Source of the DNA: Paludibacter sp. | GTDB lineage: Bacteria; Bacteroidota; Bacteroidia; Bacteroidales; Paludibacteraceae | Length of the DNA: 54,296 nucleotides | Assembly: GCA_027450045.1 (NCBI GenBank) | Contig: DAIDKM010000011.1 | Location: forward strand, 1-54,296 | Direction: 5' to 3' | Shown: in pieces, positions 7,710 through 17,396 of the stretch | Layout: each line of letters starts with the position of its first letter | How positions within the stretch are numbered: the stretch's first letter is position 1 | The notes under the pieces: generated by a model | Told to the model about the DNA's origin: nothing | The model's input: only the letters and a program-made list of their open reading frames with translations | Databases searched by the model: none | Program-made: the position numbers and the translations under genes

Positions 7710-9275
7710 TTAAAAATCATAATCAACGCCAATGCCGAACACTTTATTGGTGCGATCGAACACATCGGTTCCGGCCAGCGTCGTGTTGTTATAATTGGAA
7801 GATTGTTTCGTCCATTTGGCATAATTGGTGAAGAAATAAGCCAAATTCAGCCTCAATTTGGAAGTTAGGTTGACTGCACCACCAAAGCCGACAGAATAGG
7901 AATTCAAACTAAAACTCATATCACTTTGATAAGGATCGGTGACTCCTGTGCGTGTGATTTGTGCACCGGCACTTACCAAAAACAGTTTGTTGATGGTATA
8001 TTCACCTCCAAAAAGATATTCGGTCACCCCGCCGTGAATGTATTGTTGCTTGTTATCGGCCATTTTAGCATCGGAGTCAAAGAAATGGTGGAACCCTACT
8101 GAAAAATCGAAATGATGCGGCACGTTGTATGCAACGCCAACCGTCAATAATGCCGGCACATCGTTTGGCGTGTTTACTCCGTTAGGAAACAAGCCGGTAT
8201 CGTCAATCACCGTGTTGTTTTGAATATTCAGCGAAGTCTTGAATTCATATTTTACACCAACATTCCAGTTTGCCACATGATAATCGACGCCAATAATGGG
8301 AGTAACGCCCCACCCTGTTTGTGTACAATCTAAATACTTATCAGCAGTAGCTTGTGCATTAGCAGAATAGGTAGCAGCGGCTCCGTTATAAAGACTTTGC
8401 ACCTGCGTTACCTGCAATCCGCTGACATCTTTTCCCAAGCCTGCGCTTAATTGTGCCACTTGTGCTGCGCTCAGAGTTCCTGACGCTTGTAATTGCGCCA
8501 GTGTCGCTGTCCCATAACCTGCATCAACAATCGGGGTAAGTGATGTCGAAGTACTGGTAGCCAAAGCTGCTGCATTGGTAAAAAAGGTATTTGCCGACAT
8601 CATACCGCCCGTCGGATTCAACACGGGATGTTGGGGATTGATCATGATATTACGTAAATGGCCCTGATAAGCATTGCTGGCAATGTTCAAACGCAAACCC
8701 GCTGCAACAGAAAAAGCATCATTCAGTTTATAAGAACCATTTATCTGAAAGCCATAAAGGAATTGACGCCCTTGCATATATCCGTCAACGGAGTATGCTG
8801 TCGTTGGAACGCCGGCTGCCGAAAGTGATACCGGAATCATGGATATAGGAGCTTCAAAGGAAGGCAATCCGTGATTGAAAGTAGCTTCGCCGCCACCACC
8901 TGTTATGGCAAAAGCAGCAGAAATAACATAGTTGTCTTTTTTGTAGGCAAACTGAAAACTTGGGATAATGGGAGCAGAGGCTTCTCCTTGAAAAACCTTC
9001 GTGGCATTACCGCCATATCCCGCAAAAGGGGTAAAAGTCGAAGTAATGGTTCTTGTTTGAAAAGCGCTTTGATTCGTCACAGACAAATGGAATCCATCGG
9101 TCAAGAATAAAAGCCCCGCAGGATTAGTATAGACAGCATCAATTTCGGTGGAAGCCTCACGAGCAGGGTCACGCAGAAAATGAACGCTTTGATTCGTATT
9201 CGTCAACAAACCGCCCGCCAGCAAGGCCGTTGTAGGGAATGTTAACAACATCGCCAAAAGTAAGTTTTTTCTCAT
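7710..9275 (-). CDS. OmpP1/FadL/TodX-family outer-membrane transporter
   Basis: This 521-residue outer-membrane beta-barrel protein has a signal peptide (MRKNLLLAMLLTFPTTALLAG) followed by the family's N-terminal hatch, including EIDAVYTNPAGLLFL. The protein ends in GIGVDYDF with the C-terminal aromatic residue expected for barrel assembly. FadL proteins pass long-chain fatty acids or other hydrophobic compounds by lateral diffusion; the substrate here is unknown. Residues of about 225-325 form an unusual Ala/Ser/Thr/Gln-rich stretch that is likely an extracellular loop insertion. It is a single transcription unit with its own promoter and terminator. Confidence 0.88.
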   Translation of the reverse strand: MRKNLLLAMLLTFPTTALLAGGLLTNTNQSVHFLRDPAREASTEIDAVYTNPAGLLFLTDGFHLSVTNQSAFQTRTITSTFTPFAGYGGNATKVFQGEASAPIIPSFQFAYKKDNYVISAAFAITGGGGEATFNHGLPSFEAPISMIPVSLSAAGVPTTAYSVDGYMQGRQFLYGFQINGSYKLNDAFSVAAGLRLNIASNAYQGHLRNIMINPQHPVLNPTGGMMSANTFFTNAAALATSTSTSLTPIVDAGYGTATLAQLQASGTLSAAQVAQLSAGLGKDVSGLQVTQVQSLYNGAAATYSANAQATADKYLDCTQTGWGVTPIIGVDYHVANWNVGVKYEFKTSLNIQNNTVIDDTGLFPNGVNTPNDVPALLTVGVAYNVPHHFDFSVGFHHFFDSDAKMADNKQQYIHGGVTEYLFGGEYTINKLFLVSAGAQITRTGVTDPYQSDMSFSLNSYSVGFGGAVNLTSKLRLNLAYFFTNYAKWTKQSSNYNNTTLAGTDVFDRTNKVFGIGVDYDF

Positions 9276-9295
9276 TGTAATCGTTTTTAGATGAA

Positions 9296-9303
9296 CAAAA
9301 GTA
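9296..9303 (-). promoter_or_regulatory. -7 element (TACTTTTG) for the FadL-type gene
   Basis: TACTTTTG on the minus strand, 20 bases before the ATG. The nearest TTTG upstream (9320-9323) is only 16 bases away, shorter than usual. Confidence 0.6.
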
Positions 9304-9667
9304 ACAAGAATACGTCTGACAAACTCTCAACAGAGGCCGAAGACCAATTCACAAATTACTTTTTTAAATTTACATAAAATGAAGCTGCAAAACTACACAT
9401 AATTTCCAACAATGTGCAACCGAAAGACAAATAATGCACATTTGCCAGAATATTGTGCATAAAAAATATTTCTCCTCCAAAAATGAAATCAGAAAAGATT
9501 GACAGGAGTACATATCATGAACTTTTCAGCTTGTCAATGACATACGTTCTCAGAAGGTGATCACGAACAAACATCAAAAACAAGGGATTAACCTTGTTTT
9601 ATGGATAGCAAAAAGAGTCAATCATAGCAAATTAGGGAGCCGGAGAACGGAGAAGCCTAAAAAAACG
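9304..9667. other. Divergent regulatory region between porin and PurF-like gene
   Basis: No gene is seen. Three TGTGCA-type hexamers occur about 20 bases apart (9413-9418, 9435-9440 inverted, 9454-9459). The last two form an inverted pair, ATGCACA and TGTGCAT, around a 13-base spacer. This suggests a binding site for a dimeric regulator, but no regulator is identified. Confidence 0.45.
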
Positions 9668-9675
9668 CTACCTTT
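9668..9675 (+). promoter_or_regulatory. -7 element (TACCTTTG) for the PurF-like gene
   Basis: Perfect TAnnTTTG match 51 bases before the ATG; no clear TTG at -33. Confidence 0.6.
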
Positions 9676-9725
9676 GCACACTCATTTAATGAACGATTTT
9701 CTCTTACACATATATCACATAAACG

Positions 9726-11627
9726 ATGAGCGATCCAATAAAACACGAATGCGGCATTGTGCTGTTGAGGCTATTAAAGCCAATGGCTTATTATGAAAAG
9801 AAATATGGGAGCAAAAGATATGGCTTGAACACGCTCTATCTGTTGATGGAAAAACAACACAACCGAGGACAGGAAGGCGCCGGCATGGCCACGGTAAAAC
9901 TTCATGCAAACCCGGGTGAAGAGTACATTTTCAGAGAAAGAGCGTTAGGAAACGGAGCCATTACAGAAATATTCAACACAATCAATCAGCAACTTGCTTC
10001 ATTTGAACAACACGATCCGGAAGGTATCAACAGCTCAAAAGCGCCTTTTCTAGGTGAAATTTATATGGGGCATTTGCGGTATGGTACGATTGGGCGTTCG
10101 GGCATTGCCTATACACATCCATTCCTTCGGCGTAACAACTGGAGAAGCCGCAACCTGTGTTTAGCCGGTAATTTTAACTTAGCCAATGTTGACGAGATAT
10201 TTGATCAGATAGTGGCTGAAGGCCAACACCCACGCCACAACGCCGATACTTTTATCATTTTGGAGCAGTTGGGAAGCATGCTCGACACAACCGCCGAACA
10301 TCTCTATTCTTCATTAAGCGCATCCGGACTAACCGGCGAAGAACTCAACAAGAAAATAGAACAAGAAATTGATTTAGAACCAATTGTTAGAAAAGCAACT
10401 GAAATGTGGGATGGTGGCTTCGTGATCACCGGCATGACAGGAAGTGGCGATGCGTTTGTCTTTCGTGATCAATGGGGAATTCGGCCAGCCTACTACTTTG
10501 CCAACGACGAAGTTGTGGTGGTAACCTCGGAAAGACCTGCTATGCAAACAGTTCTCAACATAAAGACAGACGACATACAAGAGCTTCCCGCAGGCGCCGG
10601 GATTTTCATTAAACAAAACGGCACATTTAAAGTCACGCAACTCCATACAGCCGCTCAAGTGACGCCATGCTCATTCGAACGAATCTATTTTTCGCGCGGA
10701 AGCGATCGTGATATTTATCGCGAACGAAAAATGTTAGGTAAGTTGCTAACGCCGCAAATTCTGAAATCAATCGATAGCAATTTGGATAATACGGTAATGT
10801 CTTTTATACCAAACACAGCGGAAGTGGCTTATTATGGCATGTTGGAAGGATTTGAAAGCTATTTGAATCAACAAAAAACAAATGCTATCTTAAACAAAAA
10901 GAAGCAATTATCCGAAAAAGAGGTAGAAGAGATTCTTTCAAAAAAAGTGCGCAGTGAGAAGTTAACGATAAAGGACATCAAGTTACGCACTTTTATCACC
11001 GAAGACTCCAGTCGGAACGACTTAGCAGCACACGTATATGATGTGACTTACGGCATTGTGCATGAAAACGAAGACAACATCGTGGTTATTGATGACAGCA
11101 TTGTGAGAGGAACAACGCTCAAACAAAGCATTATCAAAATCATAAGCCGGCTTCAACCCCGAAAGATTATCATTGTGTCCTCGTCGCCACAAATACGTTA
11201 CCCCGATTGCTACGGCATTGATATGTCACGTTTGAGTGAATTTATTGCGTTCACAGCCGCAATTGCCCTGCTTAAAGAACAGGGAAAACAAGCCATCATC
11301 GACGAAGTGTATCGCAAGAGCAAAGCGCAGGAAAGCATGGCCAAAGAGCAAATTGTCAACTATGTAAAAGAAATTTACGCGCCATTTAGCGATGAGGAAA
11401 TATCAAAAAAGATCAGTCAGTTAGTGCGCCCGGAGGATTGCGGTATAGAGATTGACATCATTTATCAAACCATCGAAAACTTGCATAAAGCTTGCCCTGA
11501 CCATCAGGGCGATTGGTATTTTTCGGGAAATTATCCTACCGCAGGAGGGAACAAAATAGTCAATCAGGCCTTTATCAATTACTACGAAAATAAAAACACC
11601 CGCCCGATTAAATCACCGGGAGAATGA
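9726..11627 (+). CDS. Long amidophosphoribosyltransferase-like protein
   Basis: This 633-residue protein joins a class II glutamine amidotransferase domain to a type I phosphoribosyltransferase domain, the layout of PurF, which makes phosphoribosylamine in purine synthesis. The nucleophile would be C9 in HECGIV, so eight residues would have to be removed to free it, whereas most PurF proteins need little processing. RGQEGAGMATV and HLRYGTIG are amidotransferase motifs. VVIDDSIVRGTT (about residues 453-464) is the PRPP-binding loop. The chain is about 150 residues longer than canonical PurF, with extra sequence around residues 370-420 and at the C-terminus. It may therefore be a paralogue rather than the housekeeping enzyme. 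dapF follows 91 bases later. Confidence 0.85.
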   Translation: MSDPIKHECGIVLLRLLKPMAYYEKKYGSKRYGLNTLYLLMEKQHNRGQEGAGMATVKLHANPGEEYIFRERALGNGAITEIFNTINQQLASFEQHDPEGINSSKAPFLGEIYMGHLRYGTIGRSGIAYTHPFLRRNNWRSRNLCLAGNFNLANVDEIFDQIVAEGQHPRHNADTFIILEQLGSMLDTTAEHLYSSLSASGLTGEELNKKIEQEIDLEPIVRKATEMWDGGFVITGMTGSGDAFVFRDQWGIRPAYYFANDEVVVVTSERPAMQTVLNIKTDDIQELPAGAGIFIKQNGTFKVTQLHTAAQVTPCSFERIYFSRGSDRDIYRERKMLGKLLTPQILKSIDSNLDNTVMSFIPNTAEVAYYGMLEGFESYLNQQKTNAILNKKKQLSEKEVEEILSKKVRSEKLTIKDIKLRTFITEDSSRNDLAAHVYDVTYGIVHENEDNIVVIDDSIVRGTTLKQSIIKIISRLQPRKIIIVSSSPQIRYPDCYGIDMSRLSEFIAFTAAIALLKEQGKQAIIDEVYRKSKAQESMAKEQIVNYVKEIYAPFSDEEISKKISQLVRPEDCGIEIDIIYQTIENLHKACPDHQGDWYFSGNYPTAGGNKIVNQAFINYYENKNTRPIKSPGE

Positions 11628-11718
11628 GATTAAACAAGCGGTTTTGATACAAGTGAGCGTTATTCAAACGCATTACAGACCAAATAGATCACAACTAAAT
11701 TAGGGAAAGGGAAAGTAT

Positions 11719-12555
11719 ATGAAGTTCACTAAAATGCACGGAGCAGGCAATGATTATGTCTATGTCAACGGATTTGTTGAGACAATCGAAGATCCCGCTT
11801 CATTATCCATTGCGGTCAGCGATCGCCATTTTGGAATTGGAGCCGACGGGTTGGTACTCATTCTGCCCTCGGAAAAAGAAGATTTTCGTATGCGTATTTT
11901 CAATGCCGATGGGTCGGAAGCAGAAATGTGCGGCAACGCTTCGCGCTGCATTGCCAAGTATGTATTCGATCACGGGATGACGGACAAAACATCGATCACA
12001 CTCGAAACCTTATCGGGACAAAAACGGTTAGATTTACAGGTGGAGAACGGGAAAGTGTCCACTGTCCGTGTGGATATGGGAGAGCCGATCCTGTTACCAA
12101 AGCTTATTCCAGCCCACATCGACGAAGAGCGGATTGTCAATTTTCCCATCGCATTAGATGGCAAAAAGGTCAACATCACAGCATTATCCATGGGAAATCC
12201 GCATGTAATCATTTTTGTAGATAATGTGAATGAAATTGACTTGCCAAAGATCGGACCAAAAGTAGAGCATCACCCGCTTTTCCCAAAACGCACCAATACG
12301 GAGTTTCTCCAAATAATTTCTCCAAATCAATTGAAAATGCGTGTTTGGGAGCGTGGTTCCGGCGAAACGTTAGCGTGTGGCACCGGTGCTTGCGCTGCAA
12401 CCGTTGCGGCAGCGCTTAACGGGAAAGCAGAACGAAAGGTTACGATGGAATTGACAGGAGGCACGTTATTCATCGAATGGTCGGAAACAGACAATCATGT
12501 TTATATGACAGGGCCTGCCACGACAGTTTTTGAAGGAGAATATTTCGTTTCATAA
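11719..12555 (+). CDS. dapF: Diaminopimelate epimerase DapF
   Basis: DapF converts LL-diaminopimelate to the meso form for lysine and peptidoglycan synthesis. The 278-residue protein begins [14 protein letters not shown], the family signature. The two catalytic cysteines are C71 in [10 protein letters not shown] and C220 in [10 protein letters not shown], each in one half of the two-fold enzyme. An AGGGAAAGGGAAAG purine tract precedes the start. dapL follows 51 bases downstream, so the last steps of the aminotransferase version of the lysine pathway are paired here. Confidence 0.95.
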   Translation: MKFTKMHGAGNDYVYVNGFVETIEDPASLSIAVSDRHFGIGADGLVLILPSEKEDFRMRIFNADGSEAEMCGNASRCIAKYVFDHGMTDKTSITLETLSGQKRLDLQVENGKVSTVRVDMGEPILLPKLIPAHIDEERIVNFPIALDGKKVNITALSMGNPHVIIFVDNVNEIDLPKIGPKVEHHPLFPKRTNTEFLQIISPNQLKMRVWERGSGETLACGTGACAATVAAALNGKAERKVTMELTGGTLFIEWSETDNHVYMTGPATTVFEGEYFVS

Positions 12556-12606
12556 GCAGTTATCGAAATACTTAATTGACAATTAAAACAAAGACACAAA
12601 GATATT

Positions 12607-13839
12607 ATGGCACTTATCAATGACAACTTTATCATTCTATCTGAAACTTATTTATTCTCGGAAATAGCGCGAAAAGTAACGGCGTATAAAGAAGCAAATC
12701 CAACAGCCAATATCATTCGATTGGGCATTGGCGACGTTACCCGACCTTTGGCGCCTGCTGTCGTAAAAGCGCTTCATTCGGCTGTTGACGAAATGGGACA
12801 AGCCGCAACGTTTCGTGGTTATGGGCCGGAACAAGGTTACGACTTCTTACGCCAGACTATTGTAAACCATGATTTTGCTTCACGTGGCATCGAAATTTCA
12901 CCCGATGAAATATTTGTAAGCGATGGCGCTAAGAGTGACACTGGGAATTTTGGTGACATTCTCGGAGCGGATAATATCATTGCCGTCACCGATCCGGTTT
13001 ATCCGGTTTATGTTGATACAAACGTGATGGCAGGACGCGCCGGCGAACAAAATGGTAACGGAGCATGGAACAAGATCGTTTATTTACCTTGTACCTTTGA
13101 AAATCAATTCATTCCGGCACTTCCCGAAAAACGTACCGACATCATCTACCTTTGCTATCCAAACAATCCTACGGGCACTACATTAAAACGTGCTGAATTG
13201 AAACAATGGGTTGACTATGCGCGCGAGCAGGATGCCATCATTTTGTTTGATGCCGCTTATGAAGCATTTATCAGCGAACCCGACGTGCCGCACTCCATTT
13301 ATGAAATTGAAGGAGCGAAAGAGGTTGCCATTGAATTTCGCAGTTTCTCAAAAACGGCAGGATTTACCGGATTACGTTGCGGCTACACAGTCGTACCTAA
13401 AACGGTGATGGCACGCACGAAGAAAAACGAACGCATCCCGCTTAACCGCTTATGGAACCGCCGTCAAACCACTAAATTCAACGGGACTGCTTACATTGTG
13501 CAACGTGCCGCTGAATCTGTATATTCCAGTGAGGGGCAGCAACAGGTCAAAGAAACTATTGACTACTACATGCACAATGCCACCTCAATTCGGAAAGGCA
13601 TTGAACAAAAAGGCATTACCTGTTTTGGCGGAGTCAATGCACCCTACATTTGGCTCAAAACTCCCGACAGCATCTCATCATGGCAATTTTTCGATCGTTT
13701 GCTTAACGAGGTAAACGTGGTTGGAACACCCGGCGTTGGTTTTGGTCCTCATGGCGAAGGTTATTTCCGGCTTACTGCTTTCGGAAGCCATGAACAAACC
13801 ACAGAAGCCATGCAACGCATCGCCGATTGGAAGCTATAA
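12607..13839 (+). CDS. dapL: LL-diaminopimelate aminotransferase DapL
   Basis: This 410-residue class I/II aminotransferase makes LL-diaminopimelate directly from tetrahydrodipicolinate and glutamate, bypassing the succinylase or acetylase steps. The PLP-binding lysine is K249 in [10 protein letters not shown]. The sequence [20 protein letters not shown] and the [11 protein letters not shown] motif match the DapL family rather than other aminotransferases. It follows dapF and is likely in the same transcript. Its product is DapF's substrate. Confidence 0.95.
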   Translation: MALINDNFIILSETYLFSEIARKVTAYKEANPTANIIRLGIGDVTRPLAPAVVKALHSAVDEMGQAATFRGYGPEQGYDFLRQTIVNHDFASRGIEISPDEIFVSDGAKSDTGNFGDILGADNIIAVTDPVYPVYVDTNVMAGRAGEQNGNGAWNKIVYLPCTFENQFIPALPEKRTDIIYLCYPNNPTGTTLKRAELKQWVDYAREQDAIILFDAAYEAFISEPDVPHSIYEIEGAKEVAIEFRSFSKTAGFTGLRCGYTVVPKTVMARTKKNERIPLNRLWNRRQTTKFNGTAYIVQRAAESVYSSEGQQQVKETIDYYMHNATSIRKGIEQKGITCFGGVNAPYIWLKTPDSISSWQFFDRLLNEVNVVGTPGVGFGPHGEGYFRLTAFGSHEQTTEAMQRIADWKL

Positions 13840-13866
13840 ATAGGATTGGGCTTTTAGCCCATTCAT
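13838..13866. repeat. REP-like hairpin, GGGCT-AGCCC type (copy 1)
   Basis: TTGGGCT and AGCCCATT arms around a short T loop, preceded by AATAGGA and followed by CATCAA. Related copies lie at 13961-13999 and 23513-23541, with a partial arm pair at 23617-23630. Confidence 0.65.
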
Positions 13867-13873
13867 CAAAAAT

Positions 13874-13900
13874 AAGAAGTTAAGAAGTTAAGAAGTTAAG
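13874..13900. repeat. Tandem 8-bp repeat AAGAAGTT, three copies
   Basis: AAGAAGTT is repeated three times (13874-13897), followed by AAGG. Related degenerate purine-rich tracts lie at 30422-30456 and, inverted, at 35793-35822 and 43203-43236, all between genes. Confidence 0.7.
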
Positions 13901-13960
13901 GAAGCTGGAAAATCACTAAGACATTGCTGAATGTGCCGAGTTTATGAGGAAATAAAAAAT

Positions 13961-13999
13961 ATGAATAGGATTAGGCTTTAGCCAAAACCGAATTCATTC
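13961..13999. repeat. REP-like hairpin, GGCTTTAGCC type (copy 2)
   Basis: ATGAATAGGATTAGGCTTTA followed by GCCAAAACCGAATTCATTC is a diverged second copy of the 13838 element, within the same intergenic gap. Confidence 0.55.
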
Positions 14000-14046
14000 C
14001 CACAACCAATCAGGCTTGCGGGTTCCAAAACAACAAGAAAAATAAC

Positions 14047-14823
14047 ATGTCCACGTTTTTATTTGACAAAATCATCTTTGGTCCCGTCAAAAGCCGACGA
14101 CTCGGCATATCGCTGGGTATAAATCTTTTGCCGACAAATGCCAAGGTTTGTTCGTTTAATTGCGTTTATTGCGAATGCGGCTTCAATTTCGCACCCAAAG
14201 AAGCGCATATCCCTACCCGCGACGAGGTAAAGGCAGAACTGATTGCGACGCTATCGGGGATGAAGGCAAACCATGAGCCGCTAGATGTCATAACCTTCGC
14301 CGGTAATGGAGAACCAACCATTCACAAAGATTTTGCAGGAATCATTGATGATACCCTTGCCGCACGCGACGAATTTTATCCAAATGTAAAAATCAGCGTG
14401 TTATCCAACAGCACCCAAATTGACAAACCGGCAGTTTTTGTGGCGCTCAACAAAGTTGACAACAACATATTGAAACTTGACTCCGCTTTTGATGAAACTA
14501 TTCAATTGCTCAATCAACCCGGGTCAAAAGCACTCACAGCGGCATGGTTGATCGATCATTTGACAAAATTTGAAGGAAACGTCATCATTCAAACGCTTTT
14601 TTTACACGGGATCGTTGACGGAAAAGCAATAGACAACACAACGTCCGTTGAGATTGCGGCTTGGCTGAAAGCACTTGAAATAATAAAACCTAAACAGGTG
14701 ATGATCTACACGCTCGATCGCGATACCCCGACAAATACCCTACAAAAGGCGACACATGAACAGTTGGCGGCAATTGCCAAACAAGTAGAAACACTTGGAT
14801 TTAGCGCCCTGATTAGCGATTGA
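14047..14823 (+). CDS. Radical SAM protein (COG0731-like)
   Basis: This 258-residue protein has a radical SAM CxxxCxxC cluster motif, C35-C39-C42 in CSFNCVYC. This ligates a 4Fe-4S cluster that cleaves S-adenosylmethionine. The N-terminus IIFGPVKSRRLGISLGINLL and TFAGNGEPTIHKDF match a widespread family related to wybutosine-synthesis-like Fe-S oxidoreductases. Its substrate is not known. The C-terminal half lacks a TYW1 flavodoxin domain. It appears to be a single gene between two repeat-rich gaps; no clear promoter was seen. Confidence 0.82.
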   Translation: MSTFLFDKIIFGPVKSRRLGISLGINLLPTNAKVCSFNCVYCECGFNFAPKEAHIPTRDEVKAELIATLSGMKANHEPLDVITFAGNGEPTIHKDFAGIIDDTLAARDEFYPNVKISVLSNSTQIDKPAVFVALNKVDNNILKLDSAFDETIQLLNQPGSKALTAAWLIDHLTKFEGNVIIQTLFLHGIVDGKAIDNTTSVEIAAWLKALEIIKPKQVMIYTLDRDTPTNTLQKATHEQLAAIAKQVETLGFSALISD

Positions 14824-14877
14824 TATTTTAAAAAAATTGAAGACACAACACATTGCGCTACTATAAACATTTTTTTG

Positions 14878-14885
14878 TATATTCG
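14878..14885 (+). promoter_or_regulatory. Weak -7 element (TATATTCG) for the PpiD-like gene
   Basis: TATATTCG differs from TAnnTTTG by one base, with a TTG 22 bases upstream. It would give a leader of about 135 bases. Confidence 0.35.
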
Positions 14886-15020
14886 TGCCCTGATTTTACG
14901 CGGGAGGCATCATTCGTTGACACATCGAACGTTACATTCATAGCATTGAAAATCATTGATTTGAAAAGCGGAAACGCAAATTACAGAACTTTATAATCAT
15001 CTCTTAATAGACACTATTCA

Positions 15021-17174
15021 ATGGCAACATTAGAAAGAATCAGACGCAGGGGAGTTTTTTTGGTGGTAGTCGTGGGGTTAGCCATGTTTGCATTCATCAT
15101 CGGTGACTTCCTGAACTCCAGCCAAACCTATTTTGGACAAGCAAAACAGAAAGTAGCCGTCGTAGATGGAAAAACGCTTAAGTATCCGGATTTTCAAAAA
15201 GCCATTGATCAATTGACCGACGTGTATAAAATTGAAACCGGTCAATCGGGAAATGACGAGATGAATGAACAAATTCGTGAGCAAGTCTGGACAAACTTCC
15301 TCAACTCGACATTAATTGACGGACAAGCTTCAGAATTAGGTCTTACCGTTCCCAAAGAAGAGTTGAACGATTTGACGATTGGTGACCACATCAGCCCGCT
15401 CATTACCGGTCGTCGTGTTTTCGTCGATCCTCAAACCGGCGTTTTCAGTAAACAAGCCTTGCTCAATTTTTTGACTGGTCTTAATCAGGCGCTTCTGAAA
15501 AACGACCCTCAACATGCTGACGAGATTAAACAATATGAACAATATTGGGATTTCTGGATTACGATGGTGAAAGAAAACACCCTGCAACAGAAATATGTTA
15601 CTCTGCTCTCCAAAACAATTACAAGCAATGCACTGGATGCCAAATATGCATTCGATCGTAACGAGACTTCGGTGGATATGAACTATATCATGCAACCATA
15701 TTATAGCATCCCCGATGCATCGGTTACCGTGACTGAGAGCGAAATAAAAGATCTCTACAACAAACAGAAAGAACGTTACCGCCAAGAAGCCAGTAACGAT
15801 TTCAAATATGTTTTGATTCCAATCAAACCTTCGCAAGCTGACTTTTCAGTCGTAGAACAAAAAATCAACGGACTGAAAGCAAACTTTACATCGGCAACAG
15901 ATGTTGCTTCGATTGTCAACAATAACTCGGATTCAAAATACGTCAACGTACCAATGACGAAAGACGACATGCCGCCATTCCTTCAGGATTTTGCTTTCAA
16001 TGGTAAGACAGGCGATGTGTTTGGTCCGACTTTAGAAAACGATACATACGTCATGGCTAAAATTGTGGAAGCAAAAACGATGGAGCCTGATTCAGTCAAC
16101 ATTCGACACATTTTTGTAGCAGCGCAAACGGATACTGCGACCACTGTTCTTGCCGATAGCATTGAAAAAGCCATCAAAGGAGGCGCTGACTTTGGCGCTT
16201 TAGCCAAGAAATACTCCCGCATCCAACAAACTGCTGCTAATGGTGGAGAAATTGGCTGGGTGCGCGAACCCAATTTGCTCCAAATGGGATTCAATCAAAG
16301 TTTAGCCAACAAGATTTTCAAAGCCGGATTGAAAGAAATTGTCGTTGACAAAGAACCGCAAGGCATTCAACTCATTCAAGTAACGGAACAAAAGAACATG
16401 ATTCCGAAAGTAAAATTGGGCGTTATTGCCATTCGTGTCATACCAAGCGATGCTACCCGCGAACAATACTATAATCAGGCAAAACAATTTGCAGCTGCTG
16501 CCACTTCGCTCTCCAACTTTGACGCTACCGCCAAAGCACAAAACCTCATCGTTCATTCCGCCAATCAGGTTGATCCAAACGCGCCACAAGTGGGGATGAT
16601 CAAAAACTCACGCTCTATTGTCCGTTGGGTAAACGACAACAAAGTTGGTACCGTATCGGATGTTTTGGAATGTGGAACTCAGAACGATCAATTAATTGTG
16701 GCTGCTGTTGCTGCAAAACACGAAAAAGGATACCGTTCGCTCGAAGCCGTTACCCCTGACCTGAAAGCACAACTGATCACCGACAAAAAGGCTCAAATGA
16801 TGATCAAAAACATGAGTGCAGCAATGACTACAGCACAAACGCTTCCTGCACTTGCCGCCTCGTTGAAATTGAAAACAGACACCGCAACCAATTTGAATTT
16901 CTATAGCAACGGAGCAGGATCGCTAACAAACGAACCGACCATTATCGGTGCAGCTACAGCAAGTCCGGCCAACAAACTTTCAGCTCCTCTACAAGGAAAA
17001 ATGGGCGTGTACGTGTTTACCGTTTCCAACATCCAACAACGGAAAGATCCATTTATCCTGCAAAATGAAGAAGAGTCGCTTGATTCAAAACAAAGCTACA
17101 TGTTGCCATACATCATGTTCCAGGTGTTGAAAGAAAAAGCCGATATTCAAGACAACCGAGCAAGGTTCTTCTAA
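15021..17174 (+). CDS. PpiD-like periplasmic peptidyl-prolyl isomerase/chaperone
   Basis: This 717-residue envelope folding factor is tethered by one N-terminal membrane segment (about residues 11-31) after the basic start MATLERIRRRG. A SurA/PpiD-type helical chaperone domain occupies roughly residues 35-250 and a parvulin (PPIC) domain about 355-455, beginning VNIRHIFVAA and containing GGEIGWV. A second, poorly matching domain follows. In Gram-negative bacteria these proteins help outer-membrane and secreted proteins fold as they leave the Sec channel. It is a single gene with a strong terminator behind it. Confidence 0.88.
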   Translation: MATLERIRRRGVFLVVVVGLAMFAFIIGDFLNSSQTYFGQAKQKVAVVDGKTLKYPDFQKAIDQLTDVYKIETGQSGNDEMNEQIREQVWTNFLNSTLIDGQASELGLTVPKEELNDLTIGDHISPLITGRRVFVDPQTGVFSKQALLNFLTGLNQALLKNDPQHADEIKQYEQYWDFWITMVKENTLQQKYVTLLSKTITSNALDAKYAFDRNETSVDMNYIMQPYYSIPDASVTVTESEIKDLYNKQKERYRQEASNDFKYVLIPIKPSQADFSVVEQKINGLKANFTSATDVASIVNNNSDSKYVNVPMTKDDMPPFLQDFAFNGKTGDVFGPTLENDTYVMAKIVEAKTMEPDSVNIRHIFVAAQTDTATTVLADSIEKAIKGGADFGALAKKYSRIQQTAANGGEIGWVREPNLLQMGFNQSLANKIFKAGLKEIVVDKEPQGIQLIQVTEQKNMIPKVKLGVIAIRVIPSDATREQYYNQAKQFAAAATSLSNFDATAKAQNLIVHSANQVDPNAPQVGMIKNSRSIVRWVNDNKVGTVSDVLECGTQNDQLIVAAVAAKHEKGYRSLEAVTPDLKAQLITDKKAQMMIKNMSAAMTTAQTLPALAASLKLKTDTATNLNFYSNGAGSLTNEPTIIGAATASPANKLSAPLQGKMGVYVFTVSNIQQRKDPFILQNEEESLDSKQSYMLPYIMFQVLKEKADIQDNRARFF

Positions 17175-17199
17175 GCAGAGAACGAATCCTATAAGTTTC

Positions 17200-17233
17200 A
17201 AAAAAACATCTCCCCAGAAAGAGATGTTTTTTT
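17200..17233 (+). terminator. Terminator of the PpiD-like gene
   Basis: A 13-bp stem (17200-17212 with 17221-17233) around an 8-base loop, ending in a seven-T run. Confidence 0.9.
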
Positions 17234-17255
17234 ATGCCCTGCCTTTGGACCCCTA

Positions 17256-17288
17256 AGCGATAGCCTCTCTTCGAGAGAGACTATCGCT
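17256..17288. repeat. Large GC-rich hairpin, AGCGATAG/CTATCGCT
   Basis: AGCGATAG (17256-17263) and CTATCGCT (17281-17288) enclose CTCTCT and AGAGAG arms with a TCG tip, one mismatch in the stem. No T-run follows, so it is more like a REP element than a terminator. Confidence 0.7.
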
Positions 17289-17316
17289 GAACAAAATATT
17301 TCATAGCATGCATGTA

Positions 17317-17338
17317 GAGACGTTGCACGCAACGTCTC
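17317..17338. repeat. Palindromic repeat GAGACGTTGC/GCAACGTCTC (copy 1)
   Basis: Perfect 10-bp arms around a two-base centre, flanked by GTA on the left. A second copy lies 80 bases away. Confidence 0.8.
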
Positions 17339-17396
17339 ATATAATACAAAGACCCAAACCAAACAACATGCAGCAGATAGCAATTTTTGCAATATC

